A DNA stretch of 64,000 bases from Exophiala sp. HKRS030 (GCA_023897205.1 JAHWDD010000006.1:3472001-3536000), one strand, 5' to 3'. Numbered from the stretch's first letter, positions 47,495 to 61,040 are shown. Translations and numbers: made by a program. Notes: generated by a model from the letters alone, not told the origin.

Positions 47495-50400
47495 ATGGCA
47501 CTTCGGAACGATGATCATTCAAGCGCCGACGCGACAGTCAACATGGCCTCAGAAGGGGAGAAGAATCCGCAAGGCTCGACGGCGACGCACGAAGATGTCT
47601 TTGCCAACAATCCATTCTTTACCGATCCCGCAAAAGTCAAAACCACAACTCGTCGCCTTCAAAACCTGCTAAGTCACCTCAACGCCAAAGATGTCAAGGA
47701 ATTGTTCAAGTGTTCCGTTGCGCTATGGATCATTACAGTCTTCATCGTCATTGATCCTATTCTCAAAGCTGAAGGCCAGGCGTTGTTTTTCGGCTGGTGA
47801 GCATTCTCACAATTAACCTCTATTGCCAGAAACCAGGATGGACTAACTTGGCATTTCTCCTGCTAGCATGGTTCTTCTTCTCGCACCGCCGTCGGGAATT
47901 GTCTTCATCCAACTCCTCATCAGCGCAACGGTCATTCTGGGCATGAGTCTCGCGTGGGGCTTCGGTGTCATTACGATGAAAGCTGCTCTTGCCGCTAGAC
48001 CACAGGCCGATACGAATGCCCGTCTAGCTGAACTTCAACAGGCAGCATCGCGAAATACGACAAACGTACAGCAAGCCTCAGGTCAAGCGAGCTATGCTCA
48101 AGTTTTGGTTTTCGAGGGATTCATGCTCGATGCCCGAGTCACGGCCGTCTACTATGCCATGATTTGCTTCTTCATCTATTTTTTGGTAAGAGAAAACCAT
48201 CTCAGCCGCTACGACCTGTCTCAGTCAGTGTATATACTAATCAGCGTGAAGGCTCGTATGCGTGTAACAAATCCAAAGCTTATTGCAGTTCAAATCTTTG
48301 CGACTGTCGTCAGTGATGTGTTTTTGACCACTGGTCCTCTGTTACCTTCCTTCAACGGCGTACTTCCTCAGGTATTGATCAAGCCAGCTGCGACCGGTGT
48401 TGCAGTCGGTCTGGCTTGCAATATACTTTTGTTTCCCGAGTCGACCTCACATATTGTGCTGGACAATATTAATCAGATTCTCTCGCCGATGACCGGGTTT
48501 GTTGATGCCTGTCGCATTAGTCTCGACCACTCGGCGAAGCCCATAACCTTATCTTCCTTGCGCAAAGCAAAAAGTCAAGGTGTTGCCGCTTTCAAGGCTC
48601 TTGAGGCTCGCCTTGCGTTTCTCCCTCTGGACATTTCTGTTTGTCGATGGAACACAGAAGACATCATGTTGCTGAAGAAACCACTCAGGTTGGTTTTCAT
48701 CACCTGGATCGGACTTCTCGAAACACAAATCAGCCGTACAACCTCTAGGGATCGACTTGATAAACTCGACGAACATGTTCGAGCAACACGAGAAGCAAAG
48801 GAAAGAACAGAACGCCCAAAAATTGGTCACCACCAACTTGCCCAACAACTCGATTTTGCACAATTATTTCGCAACACAGAGACTGAAGAATTGATTGTGA
48901 AGAGCATGGCTGCTTTACAAACTTCTGCAGATCCTCTACTACGCAATTGTAACGCTGCACTTGAAGCCATCGTCGAAACAATCAGCTTGGTCAATGGCAG
49001 AAAATGGTTTGGCAGACCTACTGCTGAGGTCTACAAATCAATGCATGACAGACACGACGAGATTCTACAATCTCTTCGAAGAGAAAGCGATATCTTCCTC
49101 GCAGCAACAAGTGCAAGGATTCTTGATCCGCACGCACATTTGTTCAACAAGGATGGCATACTTGATCCACCCGCATCTCACGGCGTTGCACCGTTGCGCG
49201 GTGTTGTCTTGGGCTTGATCCTCGAGGAACGCATTGTGAGCTTTGCCAGAGCTTTGACACATTTATTGACTCAAGTCGTTGCCTTGGAGCGAGAGCGAAC
49301 AAAGCAACGACTATGGCTCCCCAAAAACCTGCGGAATTTTGGCTCGTGGGTCTTTGGTCGTCAGCCCGTACCGCAAGTCACACCTGTAATTCCTGAGATG
49401 AAAGAAGAAGTCAATCATCAGAAGCCAAAGACTCATCGCCGCCATGGGAAGAAAGGGAAATCAGCCGAGGCAGGTGGTAGTGAGGACGTGCACATCAGCC
49501 CTGCCGATCAACTGGCTTCAATACACATCCAGCGAGGGAAAACTCGCAATCGCTTCGGCCGTACCATTCTCTTGGTTTCCCACTGGCTCTCCAATACGGC
49601 AGGTATATACGCTCTGCAAGTCGTTGTTGTGACCATTGCGCTCAGTATCCCGGGCGCCATACCGTCGAGTGCAGGGTTTTATTATCGTGAAAGAGGCCTC
49701 TGGGCTCTGATTATGGGCCAGCTTGGTCTTGTGCCATATGCAGCAGACTTCTTTTGGGGTTTGGTAACTCGTGTCATAGGCACAATCATTGGCGGAGTGC
49801 TAGGGATGGTGGCATGGTATATTGGTGCGGGAAGTGGTCCTGGCAACCCTTATGGCATTGCAGCCATCATGGCCCCTCTCTGCATTGTCTTCATGTACTT
49901 TCGTTTATTTGGCTCGCCGGCACTATTACAGGCAGTCATTTTGACTGCGGTCACGGCCTATTTGACTATGGCGTACAGTTGGGTGGACACGCATATTCCT
50001 TCGTACGGGAATCCTGGTGTGGGCTACGCCGTGTTCTGGCGCAGAGTTTTGCTGGTCCTGGTCGGCTACACTGCTTGTGCCATTGTGACATATTTCCCTC
50101 GTCCTCAGTCGGCCAGTCGACACTACAGAAAAGTGCTGTCACAAACTCTATCGAGCTTCCAAGATAGATACGCTCTACTCATCAAGGAGATGACCTCGAA
50201 TACCAATCAAAAACTTCGAGGAGAGCAAGGCAATGACGACAACAACCAGCTCCGCCCTCAACCTACAATCCGCAACATCGTATCCTCCAGCCCGCTCCTG
50301 ACTGGGCTAGAAAAAGCCACCATCACCACCGGCGACACACTCTCATCAATCCTCGGGCCAATCCAACTGCTCAAGTTCGAATTCTCATCCACCGACTTCA

Positions 50401-51077
50401 CGGCGTCCGGACTATCTCGCATCACGATGCTCGCGACCAACATCAACTTCGACATTTTCCAGCTCTTCTACTACAGCGCCCAGCTGTCACCAGCATTCAA
50501 GAAACGCTTCCTCCTCCTCAGCGGCGCATTCGAGGAGAAGTTCGTCGGCGACTTCATGTCCGTGCTGAGCCTGCTAAGCCACAGTCTGGAAAGCGGCGAC
50601 GCATTGCCCTCCGTGCTCTGCGCGCCGCTGATGGTGAGGGCGTTCAAAGAACGCGTCCTGGGCGTCTTGGGCGCCAACCAGAACTGGAACAGCCTAAACA
50701 ACCACGGCGACGACGCCAACGACCACGCCCATTTCAGCAAGATCCTGGGTCCCGTCACCAGGCAGGCGCTGGATGAAGACGAGGACGGGTTCCGCAAATA
50801 CTGTGTCGTATTAAGTGCCATGGTCGGCCTGCTGAATGCAATCGATGAGATCGTCCTAGTAGTCAAGGAACAGCTCGGCGAGACGCATATTGTCGATGTC
50901 GAGCATTGGGGCTCTTCTGCCTACTCGCGAGGTGATGCGCTTGATGACGAGCGCACTGGCCTGTTAGTGAATGGTGATCATGATCGTGATCATGATCGTG
51001 ATGATGGGCGGGATCTGACGGCGAGAGATCTACAGGCCGTCGAGACATCGAAGGAGCTCGACGAGAAGAATATTTAA
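47495..51077 (+). CDS. DUF2421 / brefeldin A-sensitivity-type multi-pass membrane protein (FUSC/ArAE-like)
   Basis: Three exons (47495-47796, 47867-48185, 48252-51077), about 1148 residues from MALRNDDHSSADATV. The N-terminal hydrophobic block (VALWIITVFIVIDPI, then APPSGIVFIQLLISATVIL and helices to about 48420) fits the six-helix N-terminal domain of fungal putative ER/aromatic-acid-exporter-like proteins. A long cytoplasmic helical segment with a basic stretch follows. A second hydrophobic block (IYALQVVVVTIALSIPG, GLWALIMGQLGLVPYAADFF, GYTACAIVTYFPRP) resembles the FUSC-like repeat, followed by the DUF2421 region. The tail holds a Asp/His repeat (DHDRDHDRDD). The second intron is exactly 66 bases without an in-frame stop, so its retention would add 22 residues. 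Substrate unknown; relatives are linked to brefeldin A sensitivity and organic-anion export. Confidence 0.85.
48186..48251 (+). other. In-frame 66-base intron of the DUF2421 gene
   Basis: Donor GTAAGA, branch-like ACTAAT and acceptor AAG. It is divisible by three with no stop, so an ORF finder reads through it. Removal joins FFIYFL to ARMRVTNPKL, which keeps the helix-loop continuity seen in the family; retention is possible. Confidence 0.65.
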
Positions 51078-54000
51078 AACCGAGCATTGTTTTGGGGCTT
51101 CCGATGTCACCGGTGATGGAGGAGTATAGATCTGGATCAACATCATCTTCATTATTATTATTTTTTGGCGAAAACCTTCGACTCGGGTAAGGAATGTACT
51201 TCAATCGCAGGATAGCTTAGCCTACGCAAAGAGAAAAACATACCGCTATGTTCTTGCCACTAGGTGACTAGGATGTCAGACTTAGTAAGGACAAGCATGA
51301 AAAGTAGAATTTTATAAAAGCCTATCCGTACCCCTGTCAGATATTTCCCACGCCTGATCGAGTAGCAAGCTTGATCGAGTAGTTTGCGTCTCAGCCTGCA
51401 CCAGAACAAAAAAATCAACGGCAATCCCGGCCGAGTCTGAGCTTGACTTGTTGCGGGTATGAAGAGAATCAGCAAGAAAGCGTGAAGATTTCGCTTTGTC
51501 TTCCTTTTTGTCTCCATATAAGCCGGTACAATAGCCTTCAGTGTTCGCTGTCAATTCTGCCCAGATCGACAACAACTGAAATGCTGAGAGACACAGAGCG
51601 CGCAGGATTAAGCCTGTAGGCACTCTTTTCTTTCTTCTCCATACCTCCTTCTCGGGCTTGATCAGTGGCGTCAAATTGCAGGATGGGAAGAGGCTTGTGG
51701 TTTCCAACGGTCGATAGTGAAATCGTCCACAGGGATTTCATGGCCAATTACCGACATGCATGGGACTGCGTCCATGGGGCGATGGATATAGAGGGAAATG
51801 GGAGACGAGTCAGGAAATGTTGGTAGCTAGCGGCGCTTAGAAGTACTACCTCGGGTTGGAGACGGAGGGCTGGGGATAAGGGATGGCAAAGTGTGGCATA
51901 GTCTGCTTCGCGTTCCGCTGCATTGACGGCTGCCTCCCAACGGCCGTCGACCATACATGGGGAAAGGATCTGCGGCGGGTTTCCAAGAGTCTCAGGCAGA
52001 CCGGAGACGTAGGCAGTCTTCAGATAACTAAACAATCAATAGATGGCTACGTTGGATGGGGCCGTTGTGCAACTCGGTGCCCTATCGGATTGCGTTGGTC
52101 GAGGCAGGCAGTTGAACTTGGACGATGACCATAGCCCGCATTCAGCCTTGGGCCGCAAAATAAGAGGGAGGATGGGATTGCTTGTGTCAACAACGTTAGC
52201 GATCATGAGTTCTTCCTGTAGGCGACCAAAAAGCGCTGGTTGAAACCCGGGCTTGGATTAGGATTGACGAGAAACTGTTGTTGTTTGGACTATCCCTGGA
52301 ATCCTGAATGTGGGGCTTTGAAAGGGTTCCTTCAATGACATGGCTGCTTGTGTCCTGCGAGTCTCTCATTGGCATGCTATGATGGTGGTGGAATAAATGA
52401 AGACCTGGCAATGTAAGGATGATGGCAGTACATGCATCTCCAACGCAAAACCAAAAGTGGGACCATATTGCCACAGACACGTCGGCCACTGCTTCTGTGG
52501 CGAAGTATAGGCTGGCGACCCGGCGACATGTCGGAAGTTCGATTATAGGAGAAAGTTAGGGCCTGTTGCAGTGGATGCCGAATTTCGAGAAACAGCTTGA
52601 GGCGGAAAATTCAGCGTTATCGCTAACAAGGCGTCATACGTGTCTGGCGACGTTTGGAGGTTGGAAGTGCTAAATATGGCGTTCCATGGGGCAAATTCGA
52701 TGCTTTCATATCAACGGTCTCGCCATGAGCCACATGCTAAGCTCTAATGGTCGCACTAAGGTGTAAAAGGTGCCAAAAACCACGATGGACAGGGTGAAAC
52801 CTGTGGTACCTGGGAGTTGTAGTTAGTGAAGTCTAGACCATGGAAGACAAGAGGTGATGCTTCAACAGCATCGAGATTCAAGGCATGCTCACAAGCACAA
52901 GCGTATTCAAGCGCTGTGCTCCAGCCTCCAGATGGAGCACTGATAGGCAGGCTGTCCACCACAAGCGTGCACCCACTGCATGTGAGCAGAGGGTACGAGT
53001 GTGGACTTTCGACTGAATACCTCTCAGGGCGCTGGCCAAAGTATTTGGAGCTTGGGATCACCCTACCGCGTTTGGTGAGGACGGTTACACAGCACTTTGG
53101 AACATGCAGAAAGTCTGTGCATTTTTGAGGCAAGATGATGATTATTGGCCATCGTCTGAGCCCTTCCTCCACGTTGAATTAGAGTGGAATCAACCCAACA
53201 CGCATTTGTGTGGCATCAAGGCTCCCCATGACAGACTCAACGGTGGTCTTCTACCTGACCGTCAATACTTGTCCACGTGGCAGCAAAACATGCGGATGTT
53301 TGATATGCTCGGATCTCTTTAGCATCAGCATCGTGTGAACAGTCCACAGTCTACAGTCCACCTCACGCGCAGTGCAGGACTGTGAAAGAGTCGTGGGTTC
53401 ATCCACAGCTATGGACTGAGATATGCTGCAGACTTGAAAACAAAACGAACAAATTCTCGTAAATCAAGGTGGCAATCTCGGTACCGATCGTGGGTTGCGC
53501 TGCGCCATTGCGTCAATCAAAGATTAGGACAGGCCAAATTTGGGTCAGGTACTCAGATACTCCGTGATATGAAAAGTGACAAACATTGCAGGTGACCGGT
53601 TATTGGTCAATGTGAAGACTCGTGGGGCCACGACGCGGGAAACGACATTAGGTCGCATATTTGTCCAGCACATCTCAGACTTGCAGAGGCTGAAAACATC
53701 TAGCTTGATTGGCATGGATATAGTAAAACGACCTCTACGGATCTGAGTTGGCGACAAGCATGTGTGCCTTTTGAAGCGAGCTCCAGACCACCCTGAGTCC
53801 GGTCACAATCTGGGCGCAAGTCGTGTATGGAGGATGGAGCATGCAGGGCGGCATGACCAACTTCCAAGCATCCAGGATAGAAGTTTGTGTCTGTCGAGGG
53901 GCTTATGTTCCCAAACAGTGTGTTATCTACTCCTAAGCAGTACTGCGCCTTGCAGGAGTGACTTGCTGTGAGCAGCACGAGATTGACTGTGTGCTAAATA

Positions 54001-55563
54001 CTCTATAAGAAATATCATGAGCTTTGGCTTTGCGTTCACATTGAAGGAATCAAGAATGTCAAGAGCTACCCACCCACACTTTTGGCAGGAGCGTGGAGAA
54101 CGCGAACGAGGCAGGAACGGGCACTAACTAATGGGGCAGGAGCTAACACGTGAGCACACAGCCTCTTCCTCACCCACACGTGACGCACATCAGTCTTGGC
54201 GATATAAATCAGGTGGCCGTTGGTCCATCCCAGTCGACACATCCTGGATCGGTAGCAAACACTTTGAAGAATTAACACCAACCTCCATCTGCGAGCAAAC
54301 ATGCAAACCCAACCCACAGTTGGCTCACAAGGTCAAGGATTGGCTGATACTCAGTCATCCTCGACCCCAACACAGCATTATGACTTCTAATTGATGACCT
54401 TCAAGTCGTCGACAGTGAGGGCAATCAAGTCGGCCACTGACCGTTTCTGTTTCTCCAGGGTTGATGTCTCACAACGCTTGCAGCCCTGTCAGCAGTGAAT
54501 CTGTTCGTCAGGCCAGAAATGCAAGGTTGGGGTCCATCCTTTGCCTTGGCAAATTTGAGGATACACAAAGCCTCAAAGCCATCCAGGCCAACTTGATCGG
54601 CCGCTCATTCGATCTCCCGGCATCACTGGGTTGCTATGCCATCAGATATGCCTGCTTGAATCACGCAGGGCAGGCCACAACGCCCTACACTGTCTATGAT
54701 TCCTTGACCTTCATGCTCCACCCGGCAAGCTTCTGTCATGTGAACTGTAATCGGGGTTTCATAGTGTCCTCAGATCTATGAATATGGTCATGCCACAATA
54801 CGTGCCGCTCGAGTTAATCTAAACATGATGTGCAGGGATAATATGCAAACAGGGACATTGCGGATGCGGTTTCCCTAGACTTATTCTACTTGACCACTGA
54901 TAGTATATCTACACAAGCGAGACGGGACGATCCGAAAGCGAAATCGAACAACAGACCTTCTCCAGGTGCCGACGTTCAGAAGTAAGGACCCAAGTCGACC
55001 CTAGGCGAAACACACAACGAGCCCCACCAAGCATGTCCCTCTCAAAGCCAGTCAAATCCCAGTTTGGCCAGTTTTCATGCTGCCTGAGGCCCGCAGTGTC
55101 TCCTCCATAGTCCAACCTTGACCCTTGTTGAGCGACTCGCAAAGCCCCTCTACTGCCTTAGTTCTTGTCATCGAGGTTGGTCATCTGTCACTTGATACTG
55201 CTTCCAGTCTTGCCTTGTCCTCAATACTCCTTCATTCAACGTCAGCAGCTTTCTGATTTCGTTCCTATATTTACTCTTCACTTGAGGGTTTTCCAGGTTC
55301 ACGACCTTGTCGAGTATCGATTTCGCTCTACCAGCAAGCAGTGAAAGTCCTTTGTCTGTAGCATAACCCGGTTTTTGTTCAACTCCACTCCATCACATTC
55401 CAGAAAAGGGAACGACTGCCTTCAATCGACAGCAAATCTCATCCCATCTGTCAAATCCTCTCACTCTTTCCAGATCTACTCATCTACCAACTTGACTCTC
55501 CATCTAGGTTGATCCCGCGATCAGATCTTGACGACACTGAATCAGATAGTTGCACACTAAAGA
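51078..55563. other. 4.5-kb intergenic region, no gene seen
   Basis: No frame over about 140 codons and none with a recognised motif on either strand. 51130-51170 is AT-rich and may hold the DUF2421 3' end. 55200-55560 is C/T-rich and reads as the leader of the H2C2 gene. No RNA gene or repeat family recognised. Confidence 0.4.
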
Positions 55564-57141
55564 ATGACCGACTATGCTCCACGACCCGGTCAGAATTGCA
55601 ATTTACTCGCGCCGAGTACGCACCTAGCCATGCCGCAGTATTCCAATGGCAGCGGCCTCAGCTGTTTTCTCTACGGTAATCAGAACCCATATCAGTCAAT
55701 GGCAGGTCCATGTTCAACATACCAAACAACGTATCTATCAAATCACAGTGCTCCCGCAACACCTATGTTCATGTCTGAAAATTCTGCCTTCAACCTTCAT
55801 TACCCAAGTACAAGCATGCGAGCCCCAACACTACCATCCCAAAACCGCTCTTTCAATACACGCGGGTACTTCTCGACACCTGGCTCCCGGGACCGCGTCA
55901 GTCAGCCGCAGCAGCTTTGCTCTATGCCGCGCGAACTGGCCGTTCTTGATCACACGGAAGATCAGGAATCCGGAAATTCAAAGACTATGCGCTCGGAGCC
56001 GGTGCAACCTGCTCTCGAAGGATACCCTGATGTACAGGCTTTTGACGAGTTGATGGATCGGTAATGACATCCCGAAGACTGTCGAAAAGATTTGGTGTAG
56101 CAGCTATTGACGTTATGCTACAGTTATGTTAAAGGGCTTTCTCCCAAAAAGCAAGACAAAGCCCTCATACATGCTGCGAGAGCCGCCAACATCAAAATAG
56201 TCTTACTTGACAAGAAGACTACACAGATCGAGTCTGCACAATTCCGGTAATACCTTTCGCGCCCCGTCTCAGAATCCACCCTCTTGGGTCATGATGCACG
56301 AAGAAATAACGATCGGTATCTGACATAGTGATACAGGTTCTGGGTGAAAAAGATGTTCACCCTCGAGCCAGAAGACCCAAAGATCTCGCAGGTGAGGGTC
56401 TCGAGGAAACCACAGTGGGAGTATATGTTGATTTAGCAGACACGCAGAAAAATTTGTCACGAGGGGAAACCTGTTGCGGTTCGAGAGAAGCTGTTCAAAA
56501 TCCTCACAAAGGCCCATAGACAATGTCAGCACGGTGGTCGAGACAAAACTTCGGCTCAAGTCCGTCGTGTATATTCATGGTAAGTGGCATGGAATTCTGC
56601 ATGTGTATCATCTTAAAGGCGTTGCAGGGTACCCAAAGAGCTCATCTCAAGGTTTGTAAAGTCATGTCCAACTTGCCAGTTGCGTCGAGGGTCTGGACAA
56701 AACTCAACTGCCTTCGAAGGCCTTCCTGAGGACGAATCTCAGAATCGAATTACGTCAACAAGTTCGGGAGGTTCGTCTCTCAAAGCATCTGCGGAACATC
56801 AGCGTCCCAGAACAACGATTCTAATGCCTCTAAAAATGGCTGGCTTCAACGCAACTTCAAATCTCGAGCAGCAGAGTCGTTGGATGACTCCCTTGTCTCC
56901 ACAAGAGACCGTGCCAGACCAGGAGAGCAACATGGCAGTAAGCAGGAGCGACTTGCGGAACACCGTTTACAACACCATGCCGCCTGCGCTCGCAAATTGC
57001 TCCACTGTAACCTCGCAAAATGTAGGCTTCTTGCCGGTGGGTGCCTACAGCAATGACTCTTCATCCTCGGTTCAAGTCCCTCATCAACACATACCCACCA
57101 ACCATAGCTACTCAGTCAAAGCTGAACAATCGTTTGTTTAG
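55564..57141 (+). CDS. Protein with integrase-type H2C2 zinc-binding domain
   Basis: Five exons (55564-56060, 56124-56246, 56337-56391, 56440-56579, 56628-57141), 442 residues, all phases consistent. The first ~160 residues are low-complexity (Ser/Pro/Gln/Tyr). A conserved block follows: LSPKKQDKALIHAARAANIK, QFRFWVKKMFTLEPED, HEGKPVAVREKLFKILTKAH, then RQCQHGGRDKTSAQVRRVYS and VPKELISRFVKSCPTCQLRR. The His pair before and the CPTC pair after follow the HHCC zinc-finger pattern of retroelement integrases (Integrase_H2C2). No DDE catalytic core, reverse transcriptase or repeat ends are present, and the domain is spread over spliced exons in a single-copy-looking gene, so this looks like a host gene and not a transposon. 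The Ser-rich tail is unremarkable. Nucleic-acid or protein binding is inferred; function unknown. Confidence 0.85.
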
Positions 57142-60100
57142 TCTGTTTGACATGTTCTGCACGATCTGGTTGGAAACAGTAAGCTATTCTGCTCGGCATC
57201 AATGTGGAAGTGGACATGCTTCGACATAAGAGAAGACTGCGAGAAATGATCTGATTTTGGACCCACCCTGGCCTTGCGAGAGTGGTAAGAGTCATCCCTT
57301 CTCTACGGTCCAGGCGTGCATAAGATGCTTGGTGGTTTCTGGGTGGAGGGCTTTGTACAAGATTGCATTGTTATGAGAGAATTTTTGGTTTGCACAAACT
57401 TCTTCTGAAGAATCTTCGACCAAAGTTGAAGAATTTTAGAGCTTGGAACGATATATCGGCCGAGGCCGACACTCTACAGCACTGGACTTTGCAAGAGGAG
57501 AAGTGTCGCAGGATTTAACGATTTAACGATGACGACTAAAACACAACGCACGATTCGATGACACCAGGCGTCAACAGCTCTGCTGTAATGATCGGTAATG
57601 CCACCAACAGCTTTGCATGAACAGGTATAAGCACAAGCACCGGAAATTTCGCCAAAGGCGAATACGTCGTTCTCAACTTTCGACCGCTTTTTGGGAAGTG
57701 CGCACGAGAATACGAATGGTCCTGACCGATGGCTGTGCAGGTCAAAAGTTTCAACATTTGTTATTGTTTTTTTAAGGAAATTTTCGGGAGAAGAGTTATC
57801 AACGGTGCCGAAGTTGGTTGTTCGCCTTCGCATGAGCATCTACCGAGCCGACCAATGACGACAGGAAAGGATATGCGGTTTCAATGCAAGAGGAACGTTC
57901 AGGAGTAAGAGCTGGAGGATATGATCATGGTGCCAGATGGTTGGTAGTGGAGCAAGATCAACAGGATTACCCAGTGACTTCGAGCTCTTCCTAGGTTGAA
58001 TGACACCAAATCATCTGAGCAGTGCAGGAAACGTTCACAGGCCATCAAAACCCTTGAAGCAATTCGAAGGATGACGTAGACATGAATGCGGCGCAAACCC
58101 CCACCGAGTGCTTAGAGCAAATACAAGTGACAACTGTCCGGCTCTCTAGCGGGAGGGAAGCCGGGTATTGCCTGGCCACTCGCCCCATGAAACAATTCGT
58201 ACCCGGACCAGAAGTGCAGGTGACGAGTACTGAACATTAGATTATGTACCACAGCTGAGTCCCCAAGACCATGAATGATCTATATGTCTATGTAGCCAAG
58301 CGAGTGTTTGAACAAACGTGGCAGAATGAGGTATGCGGATTCCGGACTATGCCCACGGAGCCGCATGTGGGTGAGGTGACCAAGTACCATGTGCAAGCAG
58401 GTAGGCGAGTCAGCAAACGGCCATGCTTGTACATATCCTACGGTTTAAGCTGATCAGTTTTCTTACGAATTAGATTGTCCTTTGGACCTGTGCGACATCA
58501 AAACTCATGGCGTTGTTTCGACGAAACAAACATACTGTGGGGTCGCATGAGATAAGGTATGGATAGGTCAAATCATCTCCACCGCCATGCAGGACAGTGC
58601 TGAAGGGTGGAAGATACACTGCCGGTTGGACAGCTCCTCTGATAGATATCTGCCTTTTCGGTTGACAGAGGAGAGTCTTGACTGCTTTCTGGAAGGAATA
58701 TCCGATAGCAGGTCACCAAGGTGAGCATGTGTTGCAGTAATTGGCTTAGCTGTGCATGTACGCATGTGCTCTTGTCAAGCGTGTACTATCTGTTGTGGGG
58801 ATTCAAAACGTTGAGAAAATGTATGCGGTGCTTCCCACTACGAGACGTAGAAAATGAGTTAGACTGGTAGCACCAAGTTGATGTCCAAAATGCATGAGGG
58901 CACCCATGGGATGATGCGCAGCTTTCTCGGGACCCTTCCATGACTCGAAGCGGAAAGCCGGGTCAGGAATTGGTGGACTGGGAGCGCATCCGTTTCGAAC
59001 TTGACGGGGTGTGTGTAAAGCATTCAAGGTGTTGTGGATGAAGATCCGCAATTGCAGGATGATGCAATGGGATGTTAGCCATAGCAAAGGGCAAGCACAA
59101 GGCTCGACACACCTATGCGGAAACCAGCATTCTCCTGCAGGCACCAGACTGAGACATGCATGCGAGACGTGTCAAAACATATGCATACATAGGTTGAAAT
59201 CAGCGACCGTTGCAAAGGGCATGGATGAGAGACTTCGAGACGGGAGAGACGGCGTTTTGTTTTGCATGGATGATTCCCTACCTTCCTACCTTGAGCCACT
59301 CTTCTTGCGTCTCGTGCAATGGCGGTGCTGGACAGGAAGGGTGTGCGAAAACGTTTCTAATGTCGCGAGCCGGCAACACATGAATGTGAAGGTTCTGATG
59401 ACGCACAGTCTCTGATAAGCAATCGCCACCGATATGGGAGGGCGTTTACCATGGGATTTGACACCTGTAACTATGCTTCTGATCGATCAGATTCCGACAC
59501 TTGTTTCTGGGATTGCAGATGTCAGGAGTTGTGATATTGAGCTTGTACTGTAAGAGCGACTTGATGATCTCGACGGCCATCTATGCATAGGGCCGTCGAA
59601 GTGATGATGCCGCGGACAAGCCTGTTTGTATCGGTTGATTGAGAGAAGAACACGCATCTCGCATATCTTTTTGATCGGAAACGTGACTGTCATCGGCGTT
59701 GAGGAGGTTGATCGTGATGTACGGAGTTGGTGAGGAAGAAACCAAGATCAGATTTTCAGCCTTGCCACAAGAAGAAAGTTAAGCGGCCACTTAAAAATAA
59801 GCTAACTCATTAAGTGCCGATCCGCAGTTAAGTCAAATTGGCTTGGAGGGAAGGAGCAAGGGGTGTGCATTATTGGGGATGCTCCTGCCGTGCATGTGGC
59901 TGCATCCTGGTGCACGTCCATCCCAAACTCCAAAAAACTTGTTGAACAGCCTGTCACTTCACGCTCCATCCTCGATGAATCGCCCGATTGACCACCAACC
60001 TCATCATTGCCTTTCCGAGACCATAACGACAATCAACTAGACTCGTATCGTAGTTGACGCGCTCGAATACGCGCTCGACTATTCCATAATCAAACCGAGA

Positions 60101-60161
60101 CAGTTGCGCCCTACGAATTGCGTTTACAGAGCAGCGAGCGGCTGTTCACTCCGTGTCCAAC
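57142..60161. other. 3.0-kb intergenic region, no gene seen
   Basis: Only short, motif-free frames on both strands. The last 300 bases (59860-60161) are likely promoter and leader of ERD2. Confidence 0.4.
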
Positions 60162-61040
60162 ATGAATCTCTTCAGACTACTTGGTATGCTGAATCGCCAG
60201 ACTTCGATCTCTCTACTGGCCTTGCTCTGACTGTTCCGCTCCTAGCCGACTTGTCCCATCTCCTATCAATATTCATTCTCCTACACAAAATGAGAATTTC
60301 CAACGTACGCAATTGAAGTCGACCCTTCACTTTGAAAGAACGGTCCTCTGACCGTCTTTTAGTCTTGTTCAGGCATATCATTCAAGTCGCAAGCCCTATA
60401 TTTCTTCGTCTATGTCACTCGATACCTAGGTGGGTGCAAACGCACACTCATGGATATGCTCGCTCCTCTCATCTAACGCATCCCCAGATCTCTTCTGGAC
60501 ATTCACCGACAGCGCATGGAATACCATCTTCAAAATCATTTTCATCGCCTCTTCTGCATATACACTCTATGTCATGCTGAATGACTACAAGCCTACGCAC
60601 GATCCGAACCTCGATACTTTCCGCGTCTCTTACCTCCTTGGCGGTGCCGCTGTCCTTGCCATCCTCTTTCCGTACAAATGGACCATTTCAGAGATTTTGT
60701 GGGCATTTTCTTTGTGGTTAGAAAGCGTTGCTATTCTACCTCAATTATTCATGCTGCAAAGGACTGGTGAGGCTGAGACCATCACAACACATTATCTCTT
60801 TGCACTCGGCATTTATCGAGCACTCTATATCCCAACTGGATATACAGATATTTTGCCGAAAGCCATTTTGACCCTATTCCAGTCATGGCAGGCATAATCC
60901 AAACCATTCTATATTCAGACTTTTTCTGGGTTTACTATACGAAGTGAGTGGCATCAACTTTGGTAAAAGGTGAACACTTCGGAACTGACGGTGCTACGTA
61001 CAGAGTTCTCAAGGGAAAGAGCTTCAAACTCCCCGTATAA
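60162..61040 (+). CDS. ERD2: ER lumen protein-retaining receptor (H/KDEL receptor), frame broken once
   Basis: Five exons: 60162-60183, 60246-60304, 60363-60429, 60488-60943 and 61004-61040. With one C restored the protein is 213 residues, the normal ERD2 length. The reading runs [20 protein letters not shown], then [40 protein letters not shown] and [14 protein letters not shown], and ends [12 protein letters not shown]; these are strongly diagnostic. Seven membrane helices are expected. It recycles escaped ER-resident proteins from Golgi to ER. The frame breaks at the CCC of 60831-60833: ALYIP is followed in the correct frame by [14 protein letters not shown]. The conserved protein continues beyond the break and its terminal intron is intact, so decay is unlikely. 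Confidence 0.94.
60831..60833 (+). other. Probable single-base deletion in ERD2
   Basis: TATATCCCAACTGG should read TATATCCCCAACTGG to give [10 protein letters not shown], a highly conserved ERD2 block. The observed frame ends at a stop at 60895-60897, well short of the family's C-terminus. Confidence 0.9.

Noticed and set aside
55564..57141. Retrotransposon copy
   Set aside because: Only the H2C2 zinc-finger block is present; no reverse transcriptase, RNase H, integrase core or long terminal repeats were seen.
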